This document shows, one piece after another, positions 24,401 through 35,987 of a stretch of 64,000 bases of DNA. This DNA comes from Peromyscus leucopus (lineage: Eukaryota; Chordata; Mammalia; Rodentia; Cricetidae), in NCBI RefSeq assembly GCF_004664715.2, contig NC_051068.1:130716716-130780715 (forward strand), read 5' to 3'. The stretch's first letter is position 1. The number at the start of each line of letters is the position of its first letter. Made by a program: the position numbers and the translations under genes. Below the pieces are notes generated by a model. That model searched no databases, was not told the origin of the DNA, and saw nothing but the letters and a program-made list of their open reading frames with translations.

Positions 24401-27400
24401 CACAAAGCATGGCAGCTTTCTTTTGTGGAATATCATCTTGACTTTGTTGAAACATTTTGACTTATTAGTTCCAATATTTTCACCAAAACTGTTACTATTC
24501 AAAGGAGTCAAGAACATAGATGTTCTTTCGTGAAATATATCCTTCATTAGCTTACTTTGAGAAAAAGCATTTTCAGGATTTAGTATTTTCATTTCATTAG
24601 CTTTAACTCCTGATGTTATTAGCAGCTGTGATATTTAGCATTGGTTTCTTATAAGGAACTTTCAGGTAAAGCAACTCTTTTGTAAGAAAGCTCGATTTTC
24701 TGAAGTTTGTTTCCCATCTATAAAGCAGTCATTTCTTTTTTGAATCCCTGTTTCCTTGTCTCCTTATTAGATTTGCAAAGGAATTACTCTTTGCAGGCAG
24801 TTTGTTCAAAAAGCAAAGAACTTTTTAAATTTCAACATAAGTTTCTTCATATCTAAGACAACATTCAGTGTATAAACTGCTTTCCCAAGGAGTTTAAAGT
24901 GACTTGTTTGCTCTTAAAGGTAGCTTTTTGTCATCCAACTACCATAAAAACTTTGCACAGCTTTTAGGGTAAATAAGGCATTTTACCAATGGAGCCCCAA
25001 ACTGCGAAGCACCTAGTTCCATATCCTTTCAATTTTTCATTAGAACTGACACTTAAACTCTCTGATGATTTCCCTCCTTATTCTTTTTAAAAAGCTGTAT
25101 TTTAAGTTTACCATGAGCGTATTTTTGAGCTGACAAAAGTGTTTCAGGGCAATATCGCCATCTTTAGCGGAAAAACTACCTTTCCCAGAATGCATTTCCC
25201 TTATATCAGTCCATAATAATATCAGTCCCTTATATCAGTCCCTTATATCAGTCATTTCCCATAGTTCTTTTTGGGTCTGAGAGTCAACTTCTAACTTCTT
25301 TTTTACCAGACTTGATTACAAATTTTTGCCCAGGAGGTTTGAACAAAGTTTTTTGCTTTTGCAACGGGAAATTTGAACAAGCACTTTACATTTTCAGCTA
25401 TGGCACATTGGGAGATTTCTATTCTCTCAACTGGCTTTAACAGGTGTTTCTCCTTCATCAGACACTGGCCCCCAAATCAGAACTGCACCTGCCTCGTTAG
25501 CACGCATTGAGGCTGGCATTTCTGATAGCAACTTTCCTCAGGGTTTGTGTTTGTCTTAGCCAGTCAGTGAAAAACAAGATCATGTACAACAGCTTTTCTA
25601 TAGCTCTTTCAGAGAGATTTTTCTCCCACTGATTTTATTCTCATTTTGCTTGTTCCTTCCCCTCCAGATGCAGAGCTTCAGCTATCTGTCTGTGGCTCTG
25701 TTCCTCTGCTAGCTGCCTTTGGAGGTAGGGGCTTTTTTTTCTACCCCTGAATCTGCTTCATACTCTAGCAGCTTTGTCAGGTCATGCATTTTCTGGGGAA
25801 GAATCTATCCCCTCTGTTTCTTCAGAGTCTTTCTCCTTGACAGTATCCAGTTTGGTCTCAGTTTATCCCCTCTACCCCAGAAACAATTTCTGACACTACA
25901 GTGGCGGCTTTCCCTGCTACTGAAGGTAGGGGCTTTAGTCCGTTTCTGTTTTCAGGGTCTGTGGTTTGTGTTCATGAATCAAACTTGGCGAGGGAAGTTT
26001 TCACCATCTCTAAACTCCCATTAGGACAGGTGTTTTGCCTCATCAGGCCTTCACCTGCCAGTCCCCCAGTGGGTTGGGTTTGCTTGTCTGGGTGCTGAAG
26101 GACAGAGCTTATGCCAGAGGCAATCACCCCTCAAGGCTACACTCCCTCATCTCAGGGAGTCAGTTGAAACAAAGCTTTTCTCAAAGAGATGCTTTCTCTG
26201 ACAGAAAAGAAAGCTTTACTCCTGGATAGTTCTGTTCTGCCCTGGCTGGGCTCTTTCCCCAGACAGCTTTCTGACATGGCAGCAGGACTGCTTAAGACAC
26301 AGCTCAGCTTTACTGTTTTCCCAGAAAGGTCCTTTCTCTAATAGGAAAGCTTTTTCTCAGATTTCTTTTTGTAGTTGTGGACCTATCAACCTGGTAGGAA
26401 AGTGGACAACTGTGCTGTTCCCACCGGCTTTAGCTTTGTTCATTAGCAATCTTCCCCTGGGTTCTGTACCTTCCTGCCTCAGCTCTGTGCTCCAGGAAGT
26501 TTACAACGCAGGAACCCTAGTATCCCCAAAATGCACTCCAACTCAGAGACACTGGCCAGTCGCCTCTGGGTTTTTGGTCACAAGGGAGGATACAATGCTA
26601 ACAGTTTGCATTGCTTCAGAGGATCTTTGCATTAGGATGATTAGGAGCACCTTTTCATTCTGAAATGCTCACTCAAACAAAACCCTTGATGCCTCAGCTT
26701 GGCTGTAACTGAAAAGCTTGGTTTTTCTGCTTTTCTTAGGCAAAGTTTTCTGCCCTTTTGGGCTCTCTGTAGCTCTCACCCACACTCTCCCTCAGGGTAC
26801 TCTGACCCACTGTCTTTTACTAGCTTGAAGAGACAGCTTAGAAGAGGTTTTTAGGAATGTGTCCCTGCCTCCTGCATTGCAGGGAGGATTTTTAAAGCTT
26901 GAAAGAACTTAGAGAGGTTTTGCTGTCTTAAGTTTGTTGTTTTCCCTTAGAGCTAATCACAGGTGGTCCCCATACTAATATCTTCAGGTGATTCTAATTT
27001 TTGTCCTTCTGAGAGAGAAAGTTAAAGGCTTTAGTTTTACACTTGAGAGCTTTTGAGAAAGATTAAAGCTTTTTAGAGAGATTTTTTCCCCCAAATTTTC
27101 CAAGAAAAGCTTTTAGTTTAAGAGAAAGATTTTTCCCCCCAGGAGAAAGACCAACTTTTCCCAAAACTTCAACTTTAAACTTTGACTTCTTACACCCCCA
27201 TTTTTGCCTCAGGGAGAAATTACTTTCTCCTGCTGCTTGGACTTAGCATTTCAGCTGTCCCCAGGACAAAAGCTTCCATAGGAAACTTTTTCTTCCCCAT
27301 AAGCTCAAAGAAGAGCTTTTTTACTACCCATAAAGCCCAAAGAAAGATTTTTTCCCCAGTTTGCATTCATAGCCCCCAAAGTTAGAAAATTGAAGTTTTT

Positions 27401-27825
27401 CTGTCTAGTTGCCTTATTTTTTCCTACACAATCTTACACTTATAAGTTTTTCCTACACTATATTACTACCTGATACCTTATAATTATTTTTCACAGATAG
27501 AAATTGATAAAGGGATAGAAGATAGAAAATTTTGACAGAAGAGAATTTCGCTGCAGCATCGGACATCCTTCCAGTCCGCTTTCCTTTTCTCTCGAGGATA
27601 AAACCCCTGCCTCTCAATTATATATATTTTTCCCATAACACTGGCATGCCTTTCCACTGGCAGGGCTGACTCATCACTTTCACCAAAAACTCTGTAATAA
27701 AAGTATTATTTTCCTTTATCTTCAGTCCCTATTACTTTGTCTTTAGTCCCTGTTCATTTGTCTTTAGTCCCCCCTTTTTTGTTCCCCCTTTTTTTCTTTA
27801 GTCCCTTTTTTTTCTTTTTTCTTTA
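21475..27825 (-). other. Provirus E interior, mostly non-coding filler
   Basis: About 6.3 kb, AT-rich, with many near-repeated phrases (tttttacaaactcatat; agagagatttttccccc) but no gag, RT or env motif that I can recognise. The only retroviral coding trace is at 24275-24420. A short tandem repeat of cttatatcagtcc lies at 25200-25255. The region may be captured non-viral sequence, as in ETn-type elements, or a very decayed provirus. Confidence 0.5.
24275..24420 (-). pseudogene. pol: RNase H/integrase border remnant in E
   Basis: The minus-strand frame contains VGHIRAHSNLPGPLVEGN, which matches the RNase H end/integrase start of betaretroviral pol (compare HIRSHTGLPAPLAQGN in A1). Sequence on both sides is not recognisable. 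It shows that the E interior descends at least partly from a real retrovirus. Confidence 0.65.
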
Positions 27826-27844
27826 GTCCTTGTTCATGGTGCCA
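27826..27844 (-). promoter_or_regulatory. Lys3-like primer binding site of provirus E
   Basis: On the minus strand it reads TGGCACCATGAACAAGGAC, starting three bases after the LTR. The tRNA-Lys3 site is TGGCGCCCGAACAGGGAC, so the match has one extra base and a few substitutions. MMTV-type viruses use Lys3. Confidence 0.65.
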
Positions 27845-27847
27845 TTC

Positions 27848-28192
27848 TGTGGAGCATTTTACCCACCAACCCCACAGCTCCCCAGAGTTTTCTTGAGTGT
27901 GAGCAGCAGGAAATATTAGATAGAAGGATTTATTGTGGAGAATCTTGTGGATTCTACAGATAGAAAATAAAGGATAGCCTTGAGAGGGCCTGGAACCTAT
28001 TCCAATGGGCCCAGACTCTCTCTGCCCCAGGGTTTTTATAGAGATGCCAAAGGGTGGAGCAAAAGACCTCCTCCCCCAGCACAGCCAAGTGCAGACCATC
28101 TCAGACACCTGCACTCAAGCCCGTGGTCCTGATCATCATCTATTCGGACCTGCTGTGTAAAGCCACGAGAAACCCAAGAATGGGCTCCCACA
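27848..28192 (-). repeat. 5' LTR of provirus E
   Basis: A 345-bp LTR starting TGTGGGAGCCCATTC and ending GCTCCACA on the minus strand. TATA is CTATAAAAAC (plus 28034-28043) and the poly(A) signal AATAAA is at plus 27928-27933. It is uninterrupted, unlike the 3' LTR. Confidence 0.85.
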
Positions 28193-28590
28193 CCCCTTGT
28201 AGGTTTCCAAAACAAAAAAAAAGCCAATGGTGAGTGTTGAGGAGAGAATTAAAGGGATTAAGCAGTGGTGGAACAGGCCTGTAACACAACAAAGGCTGCC
28301 ATTAAAATAGCAGAGAGGGAGGCTTGAGGAGGGCACATGCCTTGGGTAGCTGCCACTAGGTTATTAATGTCCTGCCAGGTGATCTGGTTCTTCAGTTTTG
28401 GGTGTCTCCTTCTGGGTTTCCTCCTTCCCTTGCCCATCAGTGATAGGCTGGTTATATTCTTTGAGAACAGGGAGGTGTCAAACATTTCTTGCTGGTATCC
28501 AGATATGCTGAGGCTGATCTGGTGGGAACATACAAACAAAGTCCCTTCCCATTGTGAGGAAGGCATCAGGTCCCTTTGTGCTCCCATCAA
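28193..28590 (-). pseudogene. env: Envelope leader with arginine-rich motif (D provirus)
   Basis: The minus-strand frame 28258-28590 contains GKGRRKPRRRHPKLKNQ, then ITWQDINNLVAAT, then a hydrophobic signal-like stretch LSAILMAAFVVLQACS. A basic cluster followed by a hydrophobic core is the layout of the long signal peptides of MMTV and HML-type env, which double as Rem/Rec-like RNA export factors. The frame overlaps the integrase C-terminus in another frame, as expected. Provirus E truncates it at 28192. There are no stops within the leader, but upstream and downstream parts are broken. Confidence 0.65.
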
Positions 28591-29000
28591 GGGGATCCTG
28601 TCAATTTGCCAACAAGGGGGGGGGATCAGTTGTGGTGTATGTCAATGGAGAACACTGGAGAGTATTTTGTGTTTTTAATATACATTAAGAATGTTCATTG
28701 CCAACTGAACATTAGGTTTTGATTTGTTGTGGTAATCCAATAATGGCAAATGAGGAGAACATATGGTATATAAATTTCTCAGAGCTTTCTCCCATTTGAG
28801 CAGTGGCCCATATGATGTGGGAATAATTGTCTATTGCAATAAAAACATATTTTTGTCATCTGAATTGGCATATGTGGGTGACATCAATCTTCCAAAGGGC
28901 ATTGGGCTTTAGGCCTCAGGGGTTAACTCCCATAACACATAGTAAGAATCATTAAAAAGTTAAGTAAAAAAGTGCTGGAGAAGTGTGCTCTGCATTGTCA
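28445..29000 (-). pseudogene. pol: Betaretroviral integrase remnant (D provirus)
   Basis: On the minus strand the core motifs IDVTHI and AIDNYSHIIWATAQ are followed by GLPQQIKT, where the expected aspartate is replaced by a stop. The C-terminal KGPDAFLTMGRDFVCMFPP and WIPARNV block overlaps the start of env in another frame. The set is typical of an MMTV-like integrase. The core has at least one internal stop and a lost catalytic residue, so it is dead. Confidence 0.75.
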
Positions 29001-29072
29001 AATGCTGGAACTTTGTCAAGCAGCAATGGCCTTTTTGTGGTCTTTTTAAAAATTAATTTAATCTTTCTTTTT

Positions 29073-29081
<9 letters not shown>

Positions 29082-29103
<22 letters not shown>

Positions 29104-29250
29104 GGTTTTTTGAGACAGGGTTTCTCTGTGTAGCTTTGCGCCTTTCCTGGAACTCACTTGGTAGTCCAGGCTGGCCTCGAACTCACAGAGATCCGCCTGC
29201 CTCTGCCTCCCGAGTGCTGGGATTAAAGGCGTGCGCCACCACCGCCCGGC
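29082..29250 (-). repeat. B1 SINE
   Basis: A near-consensus B1 in reverse orientation starts with a long poly-T and ends caccaccgcccggc. taattttttt occurs on both sides (29072-29081 and 29251-29260). It inserted in the D pol region. Confidence 0.92.
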
Positions 29251-32200
29251 TAATTTTTTTTAATTTAGAGGTTTGGAAATTATGTCAAAGAGATCTAATA
29301 GGGCTTTTCAGTCATTGGAAAGTGACTTGGAGGCAAAGGATAAGAATAAGTGCAACAGCTAGAATGATGCCCAAATTGAGAATAAATGACCAAAAGGATT
29401 TGTTTGTTTTTATTGTTGTTGATTTTTTTGTCACAAAGGAATTCAGGGAATTTATAAATCTTTGGAGTTATTGTAGTTTAGTATGACTTAATCATAGCCA
29501 TTTGACCATGTAAGGTCTATAAATCCACATAGAAATCAGAATCATTCCATATGCTTCAAAGATGAGGCTGGACTTGAGGCCCAAGGGGAGCCATGGGGAG
29601 AAGGATAACACAAATCCATTTAAAATTTAGGGGGTGGTATGTAAGCCATACCCTGCCTATAACAAGTAGTGACTGAGGGATGCTGGGAGAACCTGGCAGC
29701 CAGGTTCAGCTTTGATATGTTAAATAGGCAATCAGCCTTTTGTCTCAGATTTGAGACAAAACAAATACATATTAGGAACAGAAGGTGAAGTTAAAAGTTA
29801 GGTGTATATTTGGAATTTCCAGGTCTACAGTCCTGGGAGCTGTGGGAGGGGCGTCCTTGACCAGGGAAAAGGGAAAGAGTTCCCACCCCTTCAGAAATGG
29901 GCAGGTGGAGAAAGAGGCTGTTGATTGACAGTATTTATTTGAAATCCAGTCACCTGTGAGGTGAATTGCATTGCTTGCAGTTTATACTGAAATCCACATT
30001 GTGGAAAAGGCAGTTAAGTGATGTCTTTGAAATAGCTGAAGTAGACACATGACTTTGAATACTAGCAAAAGCTGTAACTTTGGGTTAAAAAGTAAAAAAA
30101 CATTTTTCCTCTGTCCACAGAGTCAGATATAGATTGCACAGAGCTCTCTTTAGCCCAATGAGAAACATCTCTAAGTCCATCCTTAGTGGAAACCAAAGGG
30201 AATTTTAAATCTTAAACTTGTGACTATGACAATAGTAGTCAGTGCTTAACCAGAGCTAGATTAATAGCTTATCAGAACTCCATTTGTTAATGTTAAAACT
30301 CTGAACTTTTGAAGTCTTAGTATGAAAATAGCATATAGAGAGAAATTTTTGAAGTGTTTTCTTATATCTTTAGCTATCTTTTTAGACCTTTACAACCTGC
30401 ATCCACACACTTCAAAATACTTTATCATATCCTCACAACCAGTCTTTATATTCTCAGACCTCTATAACTTGATACCTTAAGTCAGTTTGTTCATGTTCTC
30501 AGATTACTATACATACCTTAAAATACCTTCTTAGACTCTGAAACATTTTCTTAAGTGTGATACTCACAATTTAGGCTTTCATAGCCTCAAATCTTTTTTT
30601 TTAATTTTATAATTTAATTTAATTTTACATATCAGCCACAGATAGCCTCAGGTCTTACATGAACTTTATATCTTTTTTTTTTTTTTTTTTTTGATCATTC
30701 ACTACAAGGAACATGTGGTTGATTGCTGAAAGCAGTCATTTCAAAGACTGTTCCTTTAAATAAAGGAATGTAAAGAAATACTCTGGAGTCTGTTTTATGA
30801 GTTTAACTTGTTTTTGGAGTCTGGTAACAAGGTAAAGTTGTATCTAGACCTAGTAGTAGCTCTTGGGAAAGTGAGCCCTCTGGGCTGAATTTTATACATG
30901 AAAAGAATAAAAAAGGCAGCTGAAGCCTTGGGAAAGGAACTGGATGCTTGCTGCTGTTAAAGCAACCTATTTATCAAGATTGTATACTAATAAAGTCATA
31001 TTTTATAAACCTAAAATATTCTACAGTCTTACAAATTTAAACATTTTTCATATCTGTTTCTTAAAATACATCCAGTATTTTTTTGTAATTTAAATGTTCT
31101 GTGACATTCCAAAATTTCCCCTTAAAGGGGTTTAAAATCTCTCAAAATAAAGTAACCCTTTTACTTCAAGAGGAAAAAAAAAAAAAAAACAGGACACCAC
31201 CATAATCTGCACAAGGCAAAAACAACCTCCAATAGTGCAAACAACTTAATATTTAATATCTGGTAGTTATTTATAGTCCTTTGGGCTTTCCCAAGGGGGT
31301 TGGGTCACCACTCTGGCCCCACTCTTGGTAGCATTATTCAGCTTGCCTTCTAGATCCCAACCTGTTTTAAATCATTGTGGCTGGTGTTTCTAGTTACTAT
31401 CACATGGCACTGGCATTTTCAAAATTACTAAAGTCCACTATTGCAGCTGGACTCTCTTTAGGAAGTCTAGCCTTGCCATATTTTAGCAAGTCTCAGCTGT
31501 TTCACTGGACTCTTTCATGTCTTTAATATCAATATCACCCAGGTGACTTTTATATTACAAAGTTTGTGTTTGCACATTTTTATATGTGAATGCATGGAAG
31601 TGCAGCTTTCATACCTTGTTAAACAATCACTGTTTTTAAATAGTATTTTCATAAACCTTGTTTTTATGACAAGACAGGAATTATCACACAAAAATCCATC
31701 CTAATCTAAAATATCTTGGAGACCTATTGCTCCCTCCTTGATAGGCTCACTTCACATGGTCATCTTTAATTAAAATGATGGTGATTTCACATGCCTTCCA
31801 TCTTTTCCAACCCTAGTAAAGATGACAACTAGTCATGTTTTACTTATATCACAAAATGGAATCATCCCACATGGTTCCTTTAAGATTACTTATAAATAGA
31901 TGTTTAACTATCAACCCTATGTTACTAATTTCAGGTTAACCTTTTCCAAAGATTTTATAGATTTTAACCATATCCAATAAAATGAACTTACAAATTTTGA
32001 GGTGCAGAATGTTCATGTAAGCTGAGTCTAATTTTGTGGTGTTCTGTTTTGCTCTCAGTCAAATCAACTTGACACAGGACATAGAGGAAGCTTTTAAATA
32101 TGCTTGGATCTAGAGAAAGAAGAACTAAAACCCAACCCAAGAGTCAGCTTTTAATAAAATACAATAGCATAAAATAACTTTAATGGTATTTATACCAAAA

Positions 32201-32989
32201 AGACATTTAAACCTGTTAACCTAAATCCAGTGACCAGAGAGCTCAGAGGTATATTGTGAAGTCTGGCCATAAAAGTAGTCATGTAATGATAGGCAGATGG
32301 TGGCAGGAGACATAGCAAAAATACTAAACCCATTTCTGTCTCTGTGCCATGTTTAAACAATACTTACAAACATACCAGAAAATACAGATCAATTCACATA
32401 CATAAAACAGACAGACAAAACTTTTTAACAACAAAACAGAGACCAAACTTGTACTTATCATTTGACTACCAGCCCTGGAGGAGCATCAGTCCTGGAGAGC
32501 TGTCTGGGTGGTAGGCTTTAGGCAGTAGCCCTCTATATCTCAGTACGCTGTATGTGCATTATCTCTCTAGGAGGAAATTGAACTAGGTGTCTAAGAACCA
32601 GTAAAACCTGTAGGGTCATCTTTTTGCTGCGTTTTGTTGGTGAACCTGTTGTAGAAGATATTTGAACAAGAGAAGGATTAGTCAAAAATTCAGTCTCAAG
32701 GACATGGATGGGACCCTAGTCATTTATTGTGCCAATCAAAGTCTTTCTGGTGAAGTTAGCTACCTTGTAGGGGGTAAGGTAATTGCTTTATATCTAGGGT
32801 TGCATGCCAGTAATGACATGACCTTTACTAATGCCAAGGTAGTGGAGCAAATTATATATTACCCCTCTGAAGCTTCTTCTTTGGCCAAAGCCTCTTGGTC
32901 TGTTGCCAGACACACATCTATGGAGGGATCTATATTGGCATGGTAGTATTCTGGGGGAAAATGCAAGCATATCCTCACCCCTGGGTTAG
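29251..32989. other. Unassigned ERV-like non-coding stretch
   Basis: About 3.7 kb between the D integrase and the D gag remnant, where RT and protease would be expected. I find no YMDD-type box or other RT motif on either strand. It contains poly-T and poly-A runs (30668-30690, 31170-31188). A deeply decayed pol or another nested element are both possible. Confidence 0.4.
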
Positions 32990-33700
32990 AGGAGAGCAAC
33001 ACTCTGCTCCCCTTTTAACCCCTGGGATCTCTCCAATGCACCAAGGGCAATGGTGTCTTTTGAGGCAGGTAAATAAGTGTATTGTTCAATTTGGGCTTGT
33101 GTGAGAGGGTTAACATATGTTTCTTGCCCCTTGAGTATCACAGGAGAAACAGCAATGTTATACTGTATATTAAAATGACCCTGAGCCTTGGCCTAATCAT
33201 CATAGACAGCTTGCCAATTAAGACTGCAGGCTCCAACACAACCTTCACTAAATGGTGCCAGTCATAATAAGTCTGTAAATGCATTGTCCATTGCCACAGG
33301 ACTTGATCAAAATACAGCGAGTCAGGACCCGATTTATTAGTGGCCTTACAGACTAAAGACATGTCTGCAAGAGGGATAGGTATTCATGGCTGGTTGGCCA
33401 CATTGGGGCCCACATTAACTGGAAATACTATGGTGGCCATGTGTGGCACCATAAATGGAATAAGCTGGGAGGTATGCAGAGCAGCAGGCTCATCAAGCAG
33501 ACACCCAAGCAAATCACTCCATGGATACTGCAGTGGGGGTTTAGCCACTCAAGGCACAGGGAGAGCAGCAAGAGGGACTCCTGTTGTAGGCTTGGGTGCT
33601 GCCAGAATCATTCCTTCTCCTTTTCTAATCCTTTCCTTTATTTTATGCCTATTCTCATCCATCTCCTTTTCAGCAGAGGCAGAGGAAATATCAGTCATGG
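32990..33700 (-). pseudogene. gag: Possible gag capsid remnant (D provirus)
   Basis: On the minus strand, beginning near a possible start segment with KIKERIRKGEG and running through WHHLVKVVLEPA to QAQIEQYTYLPASKDTIALG, the frames look like a broken retroviral capsid (a W..LV..VLEP pattern followed by a Q-rich stretch). Several stops and shifts interrupt it. The place, 600-1300 bp after a primer site at 34330, fits gag. Alignment to a family profile would be needed to be sure. Confidence 0.4.
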
Positions 33701-33997
33701 ACAGAATGAAGGTGATAGACAAGTTGGTGTTACATTTCTCTGGTAGTGCTTATTGTGGACCTTAATGACCGCTTCAGTAGAGGACAACTTTAGGCCAGTG
33801 ATTATAGCCAACAAATGGGCATAAAAAATAACTGGAGGGTTATTCCTGGGGCCACTTCCTTTTTTTCTGGCCAGGAACAGAACTTTCATCCAATGATCAG
33901 GTTTCCACATGTTCTCTGGAAGAGCAGAAAGCACTCTTAACTGCTTAACCATCTCTCTAGGCAGCATAACCCCCAAGTATATGCATGCACTCAGGAA

Positions 33998-33998
<1 letters not shown>

Positions 33999-34048
<50 letters not shown>
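33999..34048. repeat. (AC)n microsatellite
   Basis: A pure AC dinucleotide run of about 50 bp in the D leader region. Confidence 0.97.
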
Positions 34049-34329
34049 CTAAAAATAGACTTTGGCTCCATTTCTTGAGGGACCACCCTTTATATGGAAA
34101 CACCAGGTGAGCCTGAACAAAAGTATGTGCCACCCTACTGTGCAGACAGACTCACAAATAAGACAAACAAAAAGAAGAAAGTGGGGGTCCCAGCATTTAC
34201 CTGCTAAAGGGACTGAAAGCACTCAACATAGAGGGGCCTACTCACCAAAATACACCACTCAAGGGGGCTGCTCAACCAGTAATGTGCATGAGTAAAGGGA
34301 GACAAACAGACCCTGTTCAAGCATCAGAT
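34049..34329 (-). other. D leader sequence, second copy
   Basis: The untranslated leader lies downstream of the primer site. It is recognisably homologous to the leader at 38097-39054 (shared gaaagggggatcccaaca-like and tgaaagcat/actcaaca blocks). Confidence 0.5.
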
Positions 34330-34348
34330 GACCCACGTTTTGGCACCA
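34330..34348 (-). promoter_or_regulatory. Primer binding site of D provirus
   Basis: On the minus strand it reads TGGTGCCAAAACGTGGGTC, two bases after the LTR. It resembles the Lys1,2-type site TGGCGCCCAACGTGGGGC with an extra base. Confidence 0.55.
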
Positions 34349-34350
34349 GA

Positions 34351-34485
34351 TGTAGCAGGGTCCTGTGCTGTTGTTCCCTTTGGAGGAAGGGGCCATGTAG
34401 GTACAAAGTCAATAACACAGACTCTGGGAGACTGTTGAGGGCTGGCTAGCCCTCAAACCTGTTAGGAATGAGTCATCCCACAACA
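34351..34485 (-). repeat. Short family D 5' LTR, apparently missing most of U3
   Basis: On the minus strand it starts TGTTGTGGGATGACTC and ends CCCTGCTACA. Only about 135 bp are present. The part next to the primer site aligns with the R-U5 part of the D LTR at 39074 (tctgtgttgttgatg). Most of U3 and the TATA box are missing. Confidence 0.5.
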
Positions 34486-34677
34486 ATTTGTGACCAATCT
34501 CTAAACACAGATAAATATCCATAATCCATTTTTTTGGGAATGTGGGCATAGTGTTCTAGGCTACTTCCTGCTAATTGAGGGAACTGTATTCTTATGGGGA
34601 TCCTAAGAAAATTAAGAATTATGGTTAAGTCCTGACTGGAATACTCTATGATACTCTATTCTCTGAACCAGTTGTTG

Positions 34678-34962
34678 TTAAGCTGTTCTAGATGTTGGAG
34701 CATCTGGAGACCTTTCAGGGGGTCTTCCTTGATCAAACCATGTTAGCCTGGAATCAACCCATAGGTTCTCATCTTCTGCAGAAACAAATGCAGTACCTCT
34801 TTTCCAAAGCAACATATTCTTACACATGAATTTTGAAATTGAGATACCTTTAAAATATACATATTGATTTAACTCAATAGCCTTTCTAATCAAATGTCTC
34901 TCTGTAGTTAAAAATACCAAAGACAATATAATCCAGACTCTCTGTGTGATTTCCATATTCAC
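34678..34962 (-). pseudogene. pol: Integrase C-terminal remnant in minus B element
   Basis: The minus-strand frame carries LLWKRGTAFVSAEDENLWV and ends RPPERSP, parallel to the B element at 1744-1995 and to the integrase end of A2. It is open for 94 codons, which is longer than in the other B copy, but no catalytic core precedes it. Confidence 0.65.
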
Positions 34963-34999
34963 ATCGCTTATTTTTATATTACTTTTACTGTCTCTTTAA

Positions 35000-35210
35000 A
35001 GACTTTATTTTTTAAAACTATATTTATATAACTTCATATATTCCTTTTCCTCTCTCTTCCAAGCCTACATACATTTTTACAAACATTATAAACCATTTAG
35101 AGTTTTATTTAATCTGAATCTGACTTATTGTGAATCTATAATCCTTCTCTGACCAGGATAGATTTTAAACTGCTAAACTGCTGGGGACAGCATATAAGAT
35201 GCCTGATATG
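35000..35210 (-). other. B element interior
   Basis: The stretch including gcctacatacatttttacaaac recurs at 52362-52430 in another minus B fragment. Beyond about 35200 the two copies part, and they rejoin at about 36570 here, which marks an insertion. Confidence 0.5.
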
Positions 35211-35481
35211 CTGCCAGCAGAGATTGGAGATGAGGGACACGAGATTGTGGACCATCAACCTTCCGTGCATTCTCCTTCAGATCTTATACTTTCCATGTCT
35301 CTAGAGGACCAAGGCAGAAATGCCTGTCTCCTGAGGTCATGCTTCATGACATGAACATGTTATGTCCTCCTCCATATACTTACTTTTTGTAATGCTAGCC
35401 TTTTTTTTCTATCTGATCTTCATGTTATTTCTTCCTAGATCAATGGTGGTTTCTGTGATACAGGAAAGGAGTGAAGTAAAT

Positions 35482-35987
35482 TTAATGGGAAATGATATAG
35501 AGATGATCACCCAGACTGGGTTAAGGTAGTTATGCAGGTCATAGGAAAGAACCTGAAGCCTGGGGAAGCTTTTTAGGCTTGTGTAAACTGTACTGAATGT
35601 GTGGTCAATTATAGCACATGGTATGATGTGTATCAACACACTGAACTCAAATTGGCCATGATGAATAATTCAGTTACTGAGGATATTCCAAGGGCATTGT
35701 GTAAAACTTGAGACCCTAAGGGGTATTGACTGAAGACTGTGGATGGAGTAACATATAGATGGGATGACAAATGGGAAGTGTGGGAACCTAGAATAGGAGG
35801 AAAATGGTGGCCTCCACCAAGAAAGGAAGATGTCAACTTTAATCCAGATATTTTGATTCTTCCTGAAGGAGTGTGGAGACAATGTGGCAATAGTTGGAGT
35901 GATTGCTGCAAGTTTTATTGGGTTTCTAGATTGAAAAGATCTGCCAGGAAAGATGAGCTTCCTTTTATGGAAGCTCTGAAAATTTAA
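35482..35987 (+). pseudogene. Unidentified tryptophan-rich coding remnant
   Basis: One plus-strand frame gives about 165 codons with three internal stops and protein-like composition. It starts HPDWVKVVMQVIGKN, includes the sequon-containing NCTE, NYST and NNSV, then WDDKWEVWEPRIGGKWWPPP, and ends with WRQCGNSWSDCCKF and KDELPFMEALKI before a stop. I do not recognise it. Clustered sequons and cysteines suggest a viral glycoprotein, but a Gag origin or a captured cellular sequence cannot be excluded. It lies in about 1.3 kb (35200-36560) that is absent from the related B fragment at 52.4 kb. Confidence 0.45.

Larger units (their letters stand above)
20587..28192 (-). mobile_element. Provirus E, class II ERV with Lys3-like primer site and mostly non-coding interior
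   Basis: The left LTR (20587-21457, enlarged by a nested B LTR) and right LTR (27848-28192) are direct repeats read on the minus strand. Primer site and purine tract are both in place. The flanking 6-mers cccctc (20581-20586) and cccctt (28193-28198) differ at one base. About 6.3 kb of interior shows only one short pol remnant. The plan resembles non-autonomous elements such as ETn, which carry retroviral ends and filler. The insertion splits the D envelope. Confidence 0.8.

Noticed and set aside
28983..29486. A 167-codon frame on the plus strand
   Set aside because: Its centre is the reverse complement of a B1 SINE (FFETGFLCVALRLSWNSLGS-type translation), a well-known spurious product. The same applies to the frame at 10628-10927.
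33340..33765. Plus-strand frame of 141 codons
   Set aside because: It overlaps the minus-strand gag-like remnant and has no recognisable motif. The minus reading fits its position after a primer site better.
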